Assembly: GCF_026130045.1 (NCBI RefSeq)
Contig: NZ_JAIBNX010000007.1
Coordinates: 1 to 46,831 of the forward strand
DNA length: 46,831 bases
DNA from: Micromonospora sp. CPCC 205371
GTDB taxonomy: Bacteria > Actinomycetota > Actinomycetes > Mycobacteriales > Micromonosporaceae
Reading direction: 5' to 3'
Shown: piece after piece, positions 1 through 7,805 of the stretch
Layout: every line of letters begins with the position of its first letter
Position numbering within the stretch: the stretch's first letter is position 1
Notes under the pieces: model-generated
Databases searched by the model: none
What the model was told of the DNA's origin: nothing
What the model saw: only the letters and a program-made list of their open reading frames with translations
Made by a program: the position numbers and the translations under genes

Positions 1-1293
1 GCCGCCGGCCTCGCCGGCTGTGCTGGCCGGTCGGCCCCGGTCTGGGCGGACGGCCAGGCGTCGCCCGGGCCGGAGGGCTCCGGTACCGGCGCCGCCGGGA
101 CCAAGCCGGCGCCCACCGCGACGCCGTCGCCGCTGGCGTCGAAGCCGCGCGCGACCGCCTCCTCCGAGGCCAAACTCGCGGCGGAACTACGCCGCTTCCT
201 CAAGCCCACGGCGGAGAACCCGAACCATCCCACGTACGCCGGCGCGGTGGCGCTGGTGATGATCAACGGTCGTGTGGACAGCCACGTGGCGGTCGGGCAC
301 GCGCTGCGCTACGGCGCCGGACCGGTCGAGCTACCCGAGGCCAAACGGGTGCCCATGTACCGAGAGTCGATCTTCGATCTGGCCTCCCTCACCAAGGTGT
401 ACGCGTCGATCCTCGTCCTCCAGCAGGTCGAGAAGGGCAGGCTGGACCTGGCCGCACCGGTCGCCCGCTACCTGCCGGAGTTCGCCGGCACCGGCAAAGA
501 CAAGGTCACCGTCCGGATGCTGCTCACCCACACCAGCGGCCTGCCCGTCGGCGCCAAGGTCGCCGGCCTGCCCGACCTGGCGGCCAAGCGCAAAGCCGTG
601 CTGGCCACCCCGCTGGTCAGCGGTGTTACGCCCGGTGACACGTTCCGGTACTCCAGCGTCGGCCTGATGGTCGCCGCCATGCTGGTCGAGAAGGTCACCG
701 GCAGGTCCCTGGACCAGGCGCTCAAGGACGGTATCACCGGCCCGCTCGGCCTGCGCGACACCGGATTCAAACCACTGTCCTGGCTCAGCGCGCACGACCA
801 GGCCGAGCGCCTGGTCGCCACCGACGCCCGCTCGTCCCGGGGGCTGCTGCGCGGCGTCGTACACGACGACGTCGCCAACCAGATGGGTGGCGTCGCCGGC
901 AGCGCGGGCGTCTTCGGTACCGCCAAAGACGTCGCCGCCATCGGCCAGGCCCTGCTCGCGGGCGGCGTCTACAACGGCAAGCGAATCCTGGCCGCCGCCA
1001 CCGTGGAGCGGATGGTCACCAACTACAACCAGGGCCTGCCCGCCATCGACCCCGACCGGCCGGGCCGCCCGTCCGACCACGGCCTCGGCGTCACGCTGCG
1101 CCAACCCTGGTTCATGGGCCGGCTCTCCGCCGCGGGCACCTTCGGCCACACCGGCTTCACCGGCACCTCACTGCTGGTCGAACCCCGCCGCAAGCTGGTC
1201 CTCGTGCTGCTGACCAACCGCGCCCACCCGAACTGGAGTTGGGCGAACCCCGACCCCATGCGCGCCGCGATCGCCAACGTCATCGCCGGGTGA
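1..1293 (+). CDS. Serine hydrolase lipoprotein, beta-lactamase/PBP-like family (5' partial)
   Basis: The frame is open from the first base, so the start lies outside the window. The first visible residues read AAGLAGCAG, an apparent lipobox (LAGC) at the end of a lipoprotein signal peptide, followed by a Pro/Ala/Ser-rich linker of about 50 residues. The catalytic domain has the three class C beta-lactamase/DD-peptidase motifs: SLTK at 385-396 (nucleophile Ser plus Lys), Tyr-Ser-Ser in FRYSSVG, and His-Thr-Gly in GHTGFTG near 1147. Probable extracytoplasmic membrane-anchored esterase, beta-lactamase-like enzyme or D-peptidase; the substrate cannot be told. An ATG at 247 is internal and would remove the lipobox, so I reject it as the start. 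The last 14 bases overlap a remnant on the other strand. Confidence 0.85.
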   Translation, partial: AAGLAGCAGRSAPVWADGQASPGPEGSGTGAAGTKPAPTATPSPLASKPRATASSEAKLAAELRRFLKPTAENPNHPTYAGAVALVMINGRVDSHVAVGHALRYGAGPVELPEAKRVPMYRESIFDLASLTKVYASILVLQQVEKGRLDLAAPVARYLPEFAGTGKDKVTVRMLLTHTSGLPVGAKVAGLPDLAAKRKAVLATPLVSGVTPGDTFRYSSVGLMVAAMLVEKVTGRSLDQALKDGITGPLGLRDTGFKPLSWLSAHDQAERLVATDARSSRGLLRGVVHDDVANQMGGVAGSAGVFGTAKDVAAIGQALLAGGVYNGKRILAAATVERMVTNYNQGLPAIDPDRPGRPSDHGLGVTLRQPWFMGRLSAAGTFGHTGFTGTSLLVEPRRKLVLVLLTNRAHPNWSWANPDPMRAAIANVIAG

Positions 1294-1564
1294 GGACGAC
1301 GACCGGGATCTCCCGCTCCACCATCGCCTGGTACCGCTTGTAGGTGGGGAAGATGCCCGCCATCAGGTCCCAGAGCTCGGCTCGCTCCCCGGCCTCCGCT
1401 GTGTGCGCGACCGCGCCGAAGGCGTCGTCCTTGACCTGGACCGTCACCCGCGGGTCGGCGACCAGGTTGCGATACCACAGTGGATGCCCGACCGAGCCGC
1501 CGTTGGAGGCGACGAGGACGAAGTCGGCACCCCGAGTCCCGTAGTAGAGCGCGATGCGGCGCGG
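1280..1564 (-). pseudogene. 5'-truncated DUF385 (deazaflavin-dependent nitroreductase-like) remnant
   Basis: This frame encodes about 94 residues resembling the C-terminal two thirds of the DUF385/Ddn family (F420H2-dependent nitroreductases and quinone reductases). It has RRIALYYGTRGADFVLVASNGG, then GHPLWYRNL, then a C-terminal PVVVLTR. Family members are about 130-150 residues. Here the frame opens with an in-frame TAG (1565-1567) just before the RRIALYYG block, with no ATG or GTG where a start should be, so the N-terminal part that includes the TGRxSGKPR region is missing. A weak GAKPP-like trace just upstream hints that the break lies within a C/G run at 1566-1572. Either a true remnant or a gene broken by sequence error. 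Confidence 0.6.
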
Positions 1565-1632
1565 CTAGGGGGGCTTAGCACCGGGCACGGTTGGGTATGG
1601 CGGTAAGAGCCGAAGCTTTGGAGGGTGTGGAG

Positions 1633-1779
1633 ATGTCTGCCTTGCTACAACGGATCAAGAATTTCATGCGCAGCCCGCGCGGGCAGCAGCTGGTGGAGCG
1701 TGGCCGGCAAGAGATCGCCAAGCCGTCGAACCAGCGCAGGTTGCGAGAGTTCAAGGCCCGGTTGGGCAAACGCCGGTAA
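1633..1779 (+). CDS. Small basic conserved protein (48 aa)
   Basis: A 48-residue, highly basic, helical protein beginning MSALLQRIKNFMRSP and ending RLREFKARLGKRR. The ATG at 1633 is chosen because GGAGGG at about 1619-1625 sits at good ribosome-binding distance; a longer frame from 1591 has no such site. It looks like the small conserved actinobacterial proteins with a pattern of short helix, SP-x-G-Q, then an Arg/Lys-rich tail, but I cannot name a family or function. Likely cytoplasmic, possibly nucleic-acid associated because of charge; that is inference. It lies between the DUF385 remnant and the end of the pirin gene. Confidence 0.6.
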   Translation: MSALLQRIKNFMRSPRGQQLVERGRQEIAKPSNQRRLREFKARLGKRR

Positions 1780-1808
1780 AAGGCGCATTACCGGCGTGGC
1801 CGCGTGCG

Positions 1809-2798
1809 CTACGGATGCGGGCCATTCCCGCGCGGCATGATGGTGGCGTTAGGGAGGGCGGGCGCGTGGAGCCGGTCCCCCGCGTATCCCTCGACCACCC
1901 CGAAGCGGTCGGTGGCGGCCTCCCAGTCCGCTCGGGCCCGCACGATGTCCTCGTGGGTACGGCCGATGAAGTTCCACCACATGACTATCTGCTCCTCGAA
2001 CGGCGTGCCGCCAAGCAGGACCAGCCGAGCCGGCTCGTCGGATGCGTTCACCAGCGCCAGCGAGTGCGGGCCGGGACCGAGGTAGCCGAGTTCCGACGGC
2101 CGCAGCCGGGTGCCGGCCATGTCGACGTGCCCGCGGTCGACGAGTACGCCGTGCTCGAAGGTGCTGTCGACGGCGAGCGTGACAGCCGCACCGGGTTGGA
2201 GGATGATTTCGGCGCCGAGCAGCGGGCTGAACGTCCGCACCGGCGATACGACTCCGGCCAGCGCGCCTAGAAACACCCTGATCTCGGCCCCGTCGATCCG
2301 CACGGGTTCCGGTACATGGTGTTGGAAGGCGCGGCCGGCGTCTCGGTGCTCTTCGGGCAGCGCGACCCACAGCTGCACGCCGTGCAGGACCGTGGTGCGC
2401 GGCGTGGAGACCTCCGAGTGGGCGATGCCGTAACCGCCGGTCATCAGGTTCAGCTCGCCGGGCCGGATCAGAGCGTGGCTGCCCAAGCTGTCGCGGTGTT
2501 CGACCTCGCCGCTGAACAGCCAGCTGACCGTCTGCAGGCCGGTGTGCGGATGAGGCGGGACGTCCATGCCACCGGTGCCGGCGACGTCGTTCGGGCCGTA
2601 GTGATCGGCGAAGCACCAGGCCCCGATCAGCGTCCGGGCCCGCTGCGGCAGCGTCCGCCGCACCGACATCGCCCGCGGCCCACCCAGCGGTACCTCGCGC
2701 GGGGTCAGCACCTCGACCCGTGGCGCCTCGGGTGGCCGCTGGTCGCTGACCCGCTCGCCACACCTCATCTCGACCGGCTCGGTCTCCACGTTACTCAC
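1809..2798 (-). CDS. Pirin family protein
   Basis: 329 residues, a bicupin of the pirin family. The N-terminal cupin carries the metal-binding set: DVPPHPHTGLQTV (two His), then GIAHSEVS supplying the third His and the Glu. Pirins bind Fe and some have quercetin 2,3-dioxygenase activity; the substrate here is unknown. Start chosen at GTG 2798 because a GGAGG lies about 7 nt upstream (GGTGGAGGTGGGTTC-GTG); the frame stays open far upstream through the MarR gene, which is only antisense reading. Divergent from the MarR gene at 2917 with a 118-bp shared region, suggesting local control. Length is slightly above the usual 280-300 residues because of a short N-terminal extension. Confidence 0.9.
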   Translation of the reverse strand: MSNVETEPVEMRCGERVSDQRPPEAPRVEVLTPREVPLGGPRAMSVRRTLPQRARTLIGAWCFADHYGPNDVAGTGGMDVPPHPHTGLQTVSWLFSGEVEHRDSLGSHALIRPGELNLMTGGYGIAHSEVSTPRTTVLHGVQLWVALPEEHRDAGRAFQHHVPEPVRIDGAEIRVFLGALAGVVSPVRTFSPLLGAEIILQPGAAVTLAVDSTFEHGVLVDRGHVDMAGTRLRPSELGYLGPGPHSLALVNASDEPARLVLLGGTPFEEQIVMWWNFIGRTHEDIVRARADWEAATDRFGVVEGYAGDRLHAPALPNATIMPRGNGPHP

Positions 2799-2916
2799 GA
2801 ACCCACCTCCACCCCCGGCCGACGACCGGGATGTCCATGACACGTCAAGCGTACTGCTAGCCAAGGCGTCTCCGGTCGCATCCCGCGCCGACCCGAGGGC
2901 GTGGCACCCTGATGTC

Positions 2917-3411
2917 GTGGTGGAACGGGCGGAGATCTCGACGGCGAAGGACGCCGCCGACCATGAGCTGATTCTGGCGTTCGGCCGGCTACAGGGGGCG
3001 GCCAACCGGCTGGAGTACCTGCTCGGGCGGGCTCTCGAGCAGGAGTGCGGCATCACCCACCTGATGTTCGAGGTGCTGCTGATTCTGGGCCGTGCGGGCG
3101 GCGACGGCCTGTCGATGGGGGCCATCAGCCAGGAGCAGGTGTTGACCACCGGTGGCGCGACCCGACTGGTCGATCGCATGGAAGCGGCCGGGCTGGTCGA
3201 GCGCACTGGAGCACCAGGCGACCGGCGGAGCCGTCTCGTGCGACTCACACCGTTGGGCGAGCAGACGGTCGTGCGGGCCGCGCGGGTGCACGCGGAGAAC
3301 ATCGAGCGGTACTTCCTCGAACCACTGCCCGCTGGTGACAGGAAGCGGTTCATGGAAGATCTGCGGATTCTCAGCCACACGGCCCGCGACCAGCTGCCAC
3401 GGCTGCGCTGA
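2917..3411 (+). CDS. MarR family transcriptional regulator
   Basis: 164 residues with the MarR winged helix-turn-helix: dimerisation helices (LEYLLGRALEQ), the recognition region LSMGAISQEQVLTTGGATRLVDRMEAAGLVER and the beta-wing GAPGDRRSRLVRLT. Cytoplasmic dimeric repressor that senses small ligands. The start is GTG 2917; no clear Shine-Dalgarno is present, and CACCCT lies 6 nt upstream, so the transcript may be leaderless. It diverges from pirin and is followed 105 bp later by the MBL-fold/SnoaL operon, so either may be its target; the 12-bp palindrome at 3468-3479 between them is a candidate binding site. Confidence 0.88.
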   Translation: MVERAEISTAKDAADHELILAFGRLQGAANRLEYLLGRALEQECGITHLMFEVLLILGRAGGDGLSMGAISQEQVLTTGGATRLVDRMEAAGLVERTGAPGDRRSRLVRLTPLGEQTVVRAARVHAENIERYFLEPLPAGDRKRFMEDLRILSHTARDQLPRLR

Positions 3412-3467
3412 CCAAGGGCTTAGCTGCGACCCGGGTCACATTTCTGGCATACCGCTACCGGGATTAC

Positions 3468-3479
3468 CTGACTCGTCAG
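3468..3479. promoter_or_regulatory. 12-bp palindrome (CTGAC-TC-GTCAG), candidate MarR operator
   Basis: CTGACTCGTCAG has perfect 5-bp arms around TC in the 105-bp gap between the MarR gene and the MBL-fold hydrolase gene, 38 bp upstream of the hydrolase ATG. The AT-rich stretch TTCTGTTACATC follows it. MarR dimers bind short palindromes in such positions; assignment to this regulator is inference. Confidence 0.35.
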
Positions 3480-3516
3480 ATTCTGTTACATCAGGAGAAT
3501 CCAACGAGGAGGACTT

Positions 3517-4323
3517 ATGAGCACGCTCGACTTCACTGTCCTGGATCTTGACTTCCCGGCCGGCAGCAAGAACAAGACCGCGACCCTTGTCACCGGCGAG
3601 AGCGACGCCCTCCTGGTCGACGCCGGGTTCACCCGCGCCGACGGCCACCGGCTGGTTGCCGAGATCCTGGACTCCGGCAAGCGGCTGACCACCCTGTTCA
3701 TCAGCCACGGCGACCCCGACTTCTACTTCGGCGCCGAGGTCGTGGCCGACGCGTTCCCCGACGCCACGGTCGTCGCCACCCCGCAGACCATCGAGCACAT
3801 CCACCACTCGTACGAGGGCAAGCTCCGGGCCTGGGCCACCCTCGGCGCGAACCTGCCCACCCGGCTGGTCGAGCTCACCCCGCTGACCGGCGACCTGACC
3901 CTCGAACGGCACCGGTTCGAGCTGCGCGGCGGCCCGGCCACCCTGCCCAGCCGGCACTACCTGTGGCAGGCCGAGCACCGCGCCATCCTCGGCGGCGTCC
4001 TGCTGTTCCAGCGCGAGCACGTGTGGGTCGCCGACACCGCGAAGCCGCAGCAGCGCACCGCCTGGATCGCCCTGCTCGACGAGATGGCCGCCCTCGACCC
4101 CACGCTGGTCGTACCCGGACACCGGCTGCCCGGCACGCCGGCCGACGCCACCGCGATCAGCGGCACCCGCGACTACCTCGTCGCCTTCGAGGACGAACTG
4201 GCGAAGGCCGCCGACGGCGCGGCGCTCACCGCCGCGCTCGCCGGCCGGTATCCCGACCATGGCATGCTCATCGCGGCACAGATCGGCGCCAAGGTCGCCA
4301 AGGGCGAGATGACCTGGGGCTGA
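3517..4323 (+). CDS. MBL-fold metallo-hydrolase
   Basis: 268 residues. The fold is recognised from SDALLVDAGFT, the metal motif SHGDPDFYFGAE (H-x-D-x-D in place of canonical HxHxDH) and VVPGHRLPG near residue 205. Such degenerate-motif members occur as stand-alone cytoplasmic hydrolases of unknown substrate. AGGAGG lies about 7 nt before the ATG (GAGGAGGACTT-ATG), giving a firm start. No signal peptide. The stop at 4323 is followed after only 3 nt by the SnoaL-like gene, so the two form an operon, probably under the MarR regulator upstream. Confidence 0.85.
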   Translation: MSTLDFTVLDLDFPAGSKNKTATLVTGESDALLVDAGFTRADGHRLVAEILDSGKRLTTLFISHGDPDFYFGAEVVADAFPDATVVATPQTIEHIHHSYEGKLRAWATLGANLPTRLVELTPLTGDLTLERHRFELRGGPATLPSRHYLWQAEHRAILGGVLLFQREHVWVADTAKPQQRTAWIALLDEMAALDPTLVVPGHRLPGTPADATAISGTRDYLVAFEDELAKAADGAALTAALAGRYPDHGMLIAAQIGAKVAKGEMTWG

Positions 4324-4326
4324 GCG

Positions 4327-4731
4327 ATGACCGACTTCGCCACCTCCGCGGCCCCCGCCGACGTGGTACGCCGCCAGTACCTCGCCTCCGCCGCCGGTGA
4401 CCTGGAGGCGCTGCGTGCCACCCTCGCGCCCGACGTGGAGTGGACCGAGATGGCCGGCTTCCCGCTGGCCGGCACCTACCGCACGCCGGAGGGCGTCACC
4501 GCCAACGTGATGGAGAAGCTCGCCGCCGACTGGGACGGCTGGACCGCCCACGACGACACCTACGTCGTCGACGGCGAGAACGTCGTGGTCCTGGCCCGGT
4601 ACACCGCCATCAACAAGGGCACCGGCAAATCCATCGACGTCCGCGTCGCCCACCACTTCGTGGTCCGCGGCGGGCTGATCGTGCGCTTCGAACAGTTCGT
4701 CGACACGGCGCGGGTCCGCGAAGCCATGTGA
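4327..4731 (+). CDS. SnoaL-like/NTF2-like polyketide-cyclase-family protein
   Basis: 134 residues with the NTF2/SnoaL alpha+beta cone pattern: an N-terminal helix VVRRQYLASAAGDLEALRATLAPDVEWTE, the middle PLAGTYRTPEGV, and C-terminal strands VRVAHHFVVRGGLIVRFEQFVD. The family includes ketosteroid isomerase-like and small stress-related proteins; the function here is not predictable. Starts 3 nt after the MBL-fold gene, so probably translated from the same mRNA. Cytoplasmic, no signal. Confidence 0.82.
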   Translation: MTDFATSAAPADVVRRQYLASAAGDLEALRATLAPDVEWTEMAGFPLAGTYRTPEGVTANVMEKLAADWDGWTAHDDTYVVDGENVVVLARYTAINKGTGKSIDVRVAHHFVVRGGLIVRFEQFVDTARVREAM

Positions 4732-4758
4732 TCACGGCAGGGCGGTACACGCGGTGAC

Positions 4759-5193
4759 TCAGTTGTCGCGCAGCGCCCGTTGCAGGTCGGCCTTGGACAT
4801 CGCGGAGCGGCCCTTGATCCCGCGACGGCGCGCCTCGGCGTACAGCTCGTCGCGGGACCGGTCGCCCCGCCGCGCGGCCGCGCGTTCGGCCTTGGTCGGC
4901 GTGCGGCGTTTGTGCGACGACTTCATCGTGGCGGTCGGCTTGCCCAGCTCCTGCCAGCGCGTCGCGGACATCTCCACACCGAACTTGTCCGCCGCCCGCT
5001 GGATTCGCTGGAACGCCTCGCGCCGCTCCTCGTCCGTGACGTCCTGGACCTGGTCGAAGCGGGCGATCGCGTTGCGCACGTGGGACGCGTCGTTGAGCGG
5101 TTCCTTGCGTGCCCGCGGAAACGCGTAGGCGCTGTCGGGCATCGCGTCGCGCTCGGCCGCGTCCAGCTCGTTCGAGTCTCGTCTAGCAGCCAT
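4759..5193 (-). CDS. DUF6582-like protein with C-terminal Rho-N/SAP-like motif
   Basis: 144 residues. The N-terminal half (MPDSAYAFPRARKEPLNDASHVRNAIARFDQVQDVTDEER) matches my memory of DUF6582, common in actinobacteria and some phages. The middle is basic (SSHKRRTPTKAERAAARRGD). The last 30 residues (RDELYAEARRRGIKGRSAMSKADLQRAL) look like a helix-extended-helix nucleic-acid-binding motif of the Rho_N or SAP type. DNA or RNA binding is inferred from that tail. Transcribed leftward after the small acidic gene at 5223, with a 29-bp gap. Confidence 0.75.
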   Translation of the reverse strand: MAARRDSNELDAAERDAMPDSAYAFPRARKEPLNDASHVRNAIARFDQVQDVTDEERREAFQRIQRAADKFGVEMSATRWQELGKPTATMKSSHKRRTPTKAERAAARRGDRSRDELYAEARRRGIKGRSAMSKADLQRALRDN

Positions 5194-5222
5194 GCTGGGG
5201 AACTACCCGTGCCAGAGACGGG

Positions 5223-5423
5223 CTATGCCTCGTCGTCGCCTGTGCCGGGAACCGCGTCCGAGAGTGCCGTGGTCAGATCCTCGCCGGGCACCGCGATCCG
5301 TTCGGCCTCCCCCGCGTCGCGGTCCTCGGGCGTGGCCTCGGGCATCGTGGCAGCGCCGGCGAAGCCCTCCTCGTTCGGCTCGTTGACGAGTTCCTCGTCG
5401 TCCCGCTGATGCGAATCGGACAT
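5223..5423 (-). CDS. Small acidic hypothetical protein (66 aa)
   Basis: 66 residues, very rich in Asp and Glu (MSDSHQRDDEELVNEPNEEGF ...), with no hydrophobic segment, so probably an unstructured cytoplasmic protein. Start taken at ATG 5423, with GAGGAGG about 7 nt upstream; two earlier in-frame ATGs lack a ribosome-binding site. Possibly cotranscribed with the DUF6582-like gene. Function unknown. Confidence 0.6.
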   Translation of the reverse strand: MSDSHQRDDEELVNEPNEEGFAGAATMPEATPEDRDAGEAERIAVPGEDLTTALSDAVPGTGDDEA

Positions 5424-5593
5424 CTCGGTCGCCTCCTCGCATTTCATCGACGTCGGCCCGCGCTCATCGGTACGCCTACCCCGGCCCACGCGACCGAAAC
5501 TCGGGTACCATCCATTCGCACTCATGAATGTCTTGCCCGGCATTTCGACCCGCCGCTGGCCGCGCGGCCAGCCACCACAAGACAGGACGGACA

Positions 5594-7741
5594 ATGCGAC
5601 GTACCCGGAAGCTGGCCATCCCCGTCGTCGCCGCGGCGATATCGGTCACCGCCTGGATGGGCGCGGTCACCGGCGCCGCGGCCAGGACCGACGACGTCGG
5701 GGTCCTCGCCGCGGGTGACGCGGCGGCAGCGGCGATCGCGGCCAACGCGGCGGACCACGACGAACCCGCCGATCACTCGTGGAACTCCGCCGACGTCGCG
5801 GCCATCACCCTCAACGGTTCGAGCGCCGCCAGCGCCAGCCCTGACGTCTCCGTCAGCGGCGGCGTCGTGACGATCACCGGTGCGGGCACGTACCAGCTGA
5901 CCGGCTCGCTCACCAATGGCCAGATCGTGGTCGACACCACCGAGGCGGGGATCGTCCGGCTGCTGTTGAACGGCGTCACCATCGCCAACTCGACCAGCTC
6001 CGCCATCAACGTCGTCGACGCCGGCGAGGTCATGGTCGTGCTGAACGCGGGCACCACCAACCGGCTGTCCGACGCGTCCCAGTACGTCTATCCGGACCCG
6101 AGCACCGATGAGCCCAACGCCGCGCTGTTCAGCGCCGCCGACCTCACCATCGCCGGCACCGGCTCGCTCATCGTGACCGGCAACGCGTACGACGGCATCA
6201 CCAGCAAAGACGGCCTGGTCATCGCCGCCGGCACCATCACCGTCAACGCGGTCGACGAGGGCGTCCGGGGCAAGGACTACCTGATCGTCGACGGCGGCAC
6301 CCTGAACGTCACCACCACCGCCGGCGACGGGCTCAAGTCCGATGAGGACGGTGACGCCACCCTCGGGTACGTGCTCGTCACAGGCGGCACCGCCACCGTC
6401 ACCGCAGCCGGCGACGGCGTGCACGGCGAGACCGACGTGATCACCACCGGCGGCACGCTCTCCGTGCGGGCCGGCGGCGGGCGCACCGTCCCCCTGCCCG
6501 CCGACGCGTCCGCCAAGGGCCTCAAGGCCGGCGTCCTCATCGTCACCGGCGGTGGACAGATCACAGTGGACGCGTCTGACGACGCCGTCAACTCAGACCT
6601 CGCGGTCACCATCGACGGTGGCACGCTCAACCTCGCCACCGCCGACGACGCGGTACACGGCGAGACCACTGTGGACGTGACCGCCGGCACCGTCAACGTG
6701 ACCCACGCGTACGAAGGGTTGGAAGCGCTCAAGCTCACCATCTCCGGCGGCGTCGTCGACGTCACCTCCACCGACGACGGGCTCAACTCGGCCGAGGAGG
6801 GCATCGACGAGTTCGCCGTGGCGCCCAACGCGTTCATCCGCATCACCGGCGGCTCGGTCAGCACCAGCGGCGGCACCGACGCCATCGACACCAACGGGAC
6901 GCTCACCATCTCCGGCGGAACCGTCGTCGCGCACGGCTCGGACACCCGCGCCGCCGGCGAGGGCGGCCTGGACTCCAACGGCCCGATCACCTTCACCGGC
7001 GGCACCACCTTCTCCACCGGCCTGACGGCGGTCACCGGGCCTATCGCCAACAGCTCGCCGCAGCGGTGGATCACCTACCGGTTCGCCGCCCGCCAGGCGG
7101 CCGGCACCATCGTGCAGGTCGCGTCCGGCGGCACGGTGATCGCCGCGTACCGCGCCACGAAGGCGTTCCAGCAGATCGCGCTCTCCTCCAACCAGGTGAT
7201 CGGGGGGCGTGGCTACGACATCTACACCGGCGGCAGCGTGTCCGGCATCCCCGTCGGCAGCCTGTACCCGAGCGGAAGCCTCACCGGCGCGACCCGCGCC
7301 GGCGCCGCGACGGCCAGCGGCACCACCGTCACGACCGCGCCCACCACGGCGAGCCCGACCAGCCCCGGCCCGGCGCCGACAACCGCCGCACCGACGACAC
7401 CCGGCACCACCCCGGGCATCGCCGCCTGCCGCGTCACGTACACCATCACCAGCCAGTGGTCGGGCGGCTTCCAGGGCGATGTCACGATCGCCAACACCGG
7501 CGCGAGCGCCGTCAACGGCTGGACGCTGCGCTGGAGCTTCGCCAACGGGCAGCAGATCACCCAGGCCTGGAACGCCAGCTACGCCCAGTCCGGCACGCAG
7601 GTGACGGCCACCAACGCCGGCTGGAACGGAACCATCGCCGCCAACGGCAGCGCCGCCTTCGGCTTCACCGCGAGCTGGAACGGTACCAACGCCAAGCCGA
7701 CCGCGTTCACCCTCAACAACGCCACCTGCGCCGTGGCCTGA
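5594..7741 (+). CDS. Secreted Cthe_2159-like carbohydrate-binding beta-helix protein with CBM2
   Basis: 715 residues. Signal peptide MRRTRKLAIPVVAAAISVTAWMG ending near AAA. Residues about 60-480 are a repetitive parallel beta-helix of the Cthe_2159 family (PF14262, DUF4353): runs such as LTISGGVVDVTSTDDGLNS, DDAVHGE and DAIDTNG recur with Asp/Asn ladders that bind Ca2+ in the family. Then a linker region, a Thr/Pro linker (TTAPTTASPTSPGPAP) and a C-terminal CBM2 of about 100 residues with Trp residues in SQWSGGFQG, NGWTLRWSF and NAGWNG for cellulose contact. Known Cthe_2159 binds polygalacturonic acid. Start at ATG 5594; an upstream in-frame ATG at 5528 would put 22 residues before the signal. 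Followed by a strong terminator. Confidence 0.85.
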   Translation: MRRTRKLAIPVVAAAISVTAWMGAVTGAAARTDDVGVLAAGDAAAAAIAANAADHDEPADHSWNSADVAAITLNGSSAASASPDVSVSGGVVTITGAGTYQLTGSLTNGQIVVDTTEAGIVRLLLNGVTIANSTSSAINVVDAGEVMVVLNAGTTNRLSDASQYVYPDPSTDEPNAALFSAADLTIAGTGSLIVTGNAYDGITSKDGLVIAAGTITVNAVDEGVRGKDYLIVDGGTLNVTTTAGDGLKSDEDGDATLGYVLVTGGTATVTAAGDGVHGETDVITTGGTLSVRAGGGRTVPLPADASAKGLKAGVLIVTGGGQITVDASDDAVNSDLAVTIDGGTLNLATADDAVHGETTVDVTAGTVNVTHAYEGLEALKLTISGGVVDVTSTDDGLNSAEEGIDEFAVAPNAFIRITGGSVSTSGGTDAIDTNGTLTISGGTVVAHGSDTRAAGEGGLDSNGPITFTGGTTFSTGLTAVTGPIANSSPQRWITYRFAARQAAGTIVQVASGGTVIAAYRATKAFQQIALSSNQVIGGRGYDIYTGGSVSGIPVGSLYPSGSLTGATRAGAATASGTTVTTAPTTASPTSPGPAPTTAAPTTPGTTPGIAACRVTYTITSQWSGGFQGDVTIANTGASAVNGWTLRWSFANGQQITQAWNASYAQSGTQVTATNAGWNGTIAANGSAAFGFTASWNGTNAKPTAFTLNNATCAVA

Positions 7742-7750
7742 ACCTGGCTG

Positions 7751-7786
7751 CCGCTGGCCGTCCGGCGCGAGCCGGGCGGCCAGCGG
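7751..7786 (+). terminator. Strong GC hairpin with GCGA tetraloop
   Basis: Arms 7751-7766 and 7771-7786 pair over 16 bp with one G-U position, closed by a GNRA-type GCGA loop. It starts 10 nt after the stop of the CBM2 protein gene and ends just before the next promoter-like TATCAT. No U tract follows, as is usual in actinobacteria. Confidence 0.75.
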
Positions 7787-7805
7787 TGGACTATCATGCC
7801 CGCCA

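Noticed and set aside
2799-3380. N-terminal extension of the pirin frame through the MarR gene
   Set aside because: The frame is open only because of GC bias; pirin homology starts after GTG 2798, which has a ribosome-binding site.
5513-5530. CATTC-N8-GAATG as an operator of the CBM2 gene
   Set aside because: Arms of 5 bp with an 8-nt spacer are expected by chance in a window this long.
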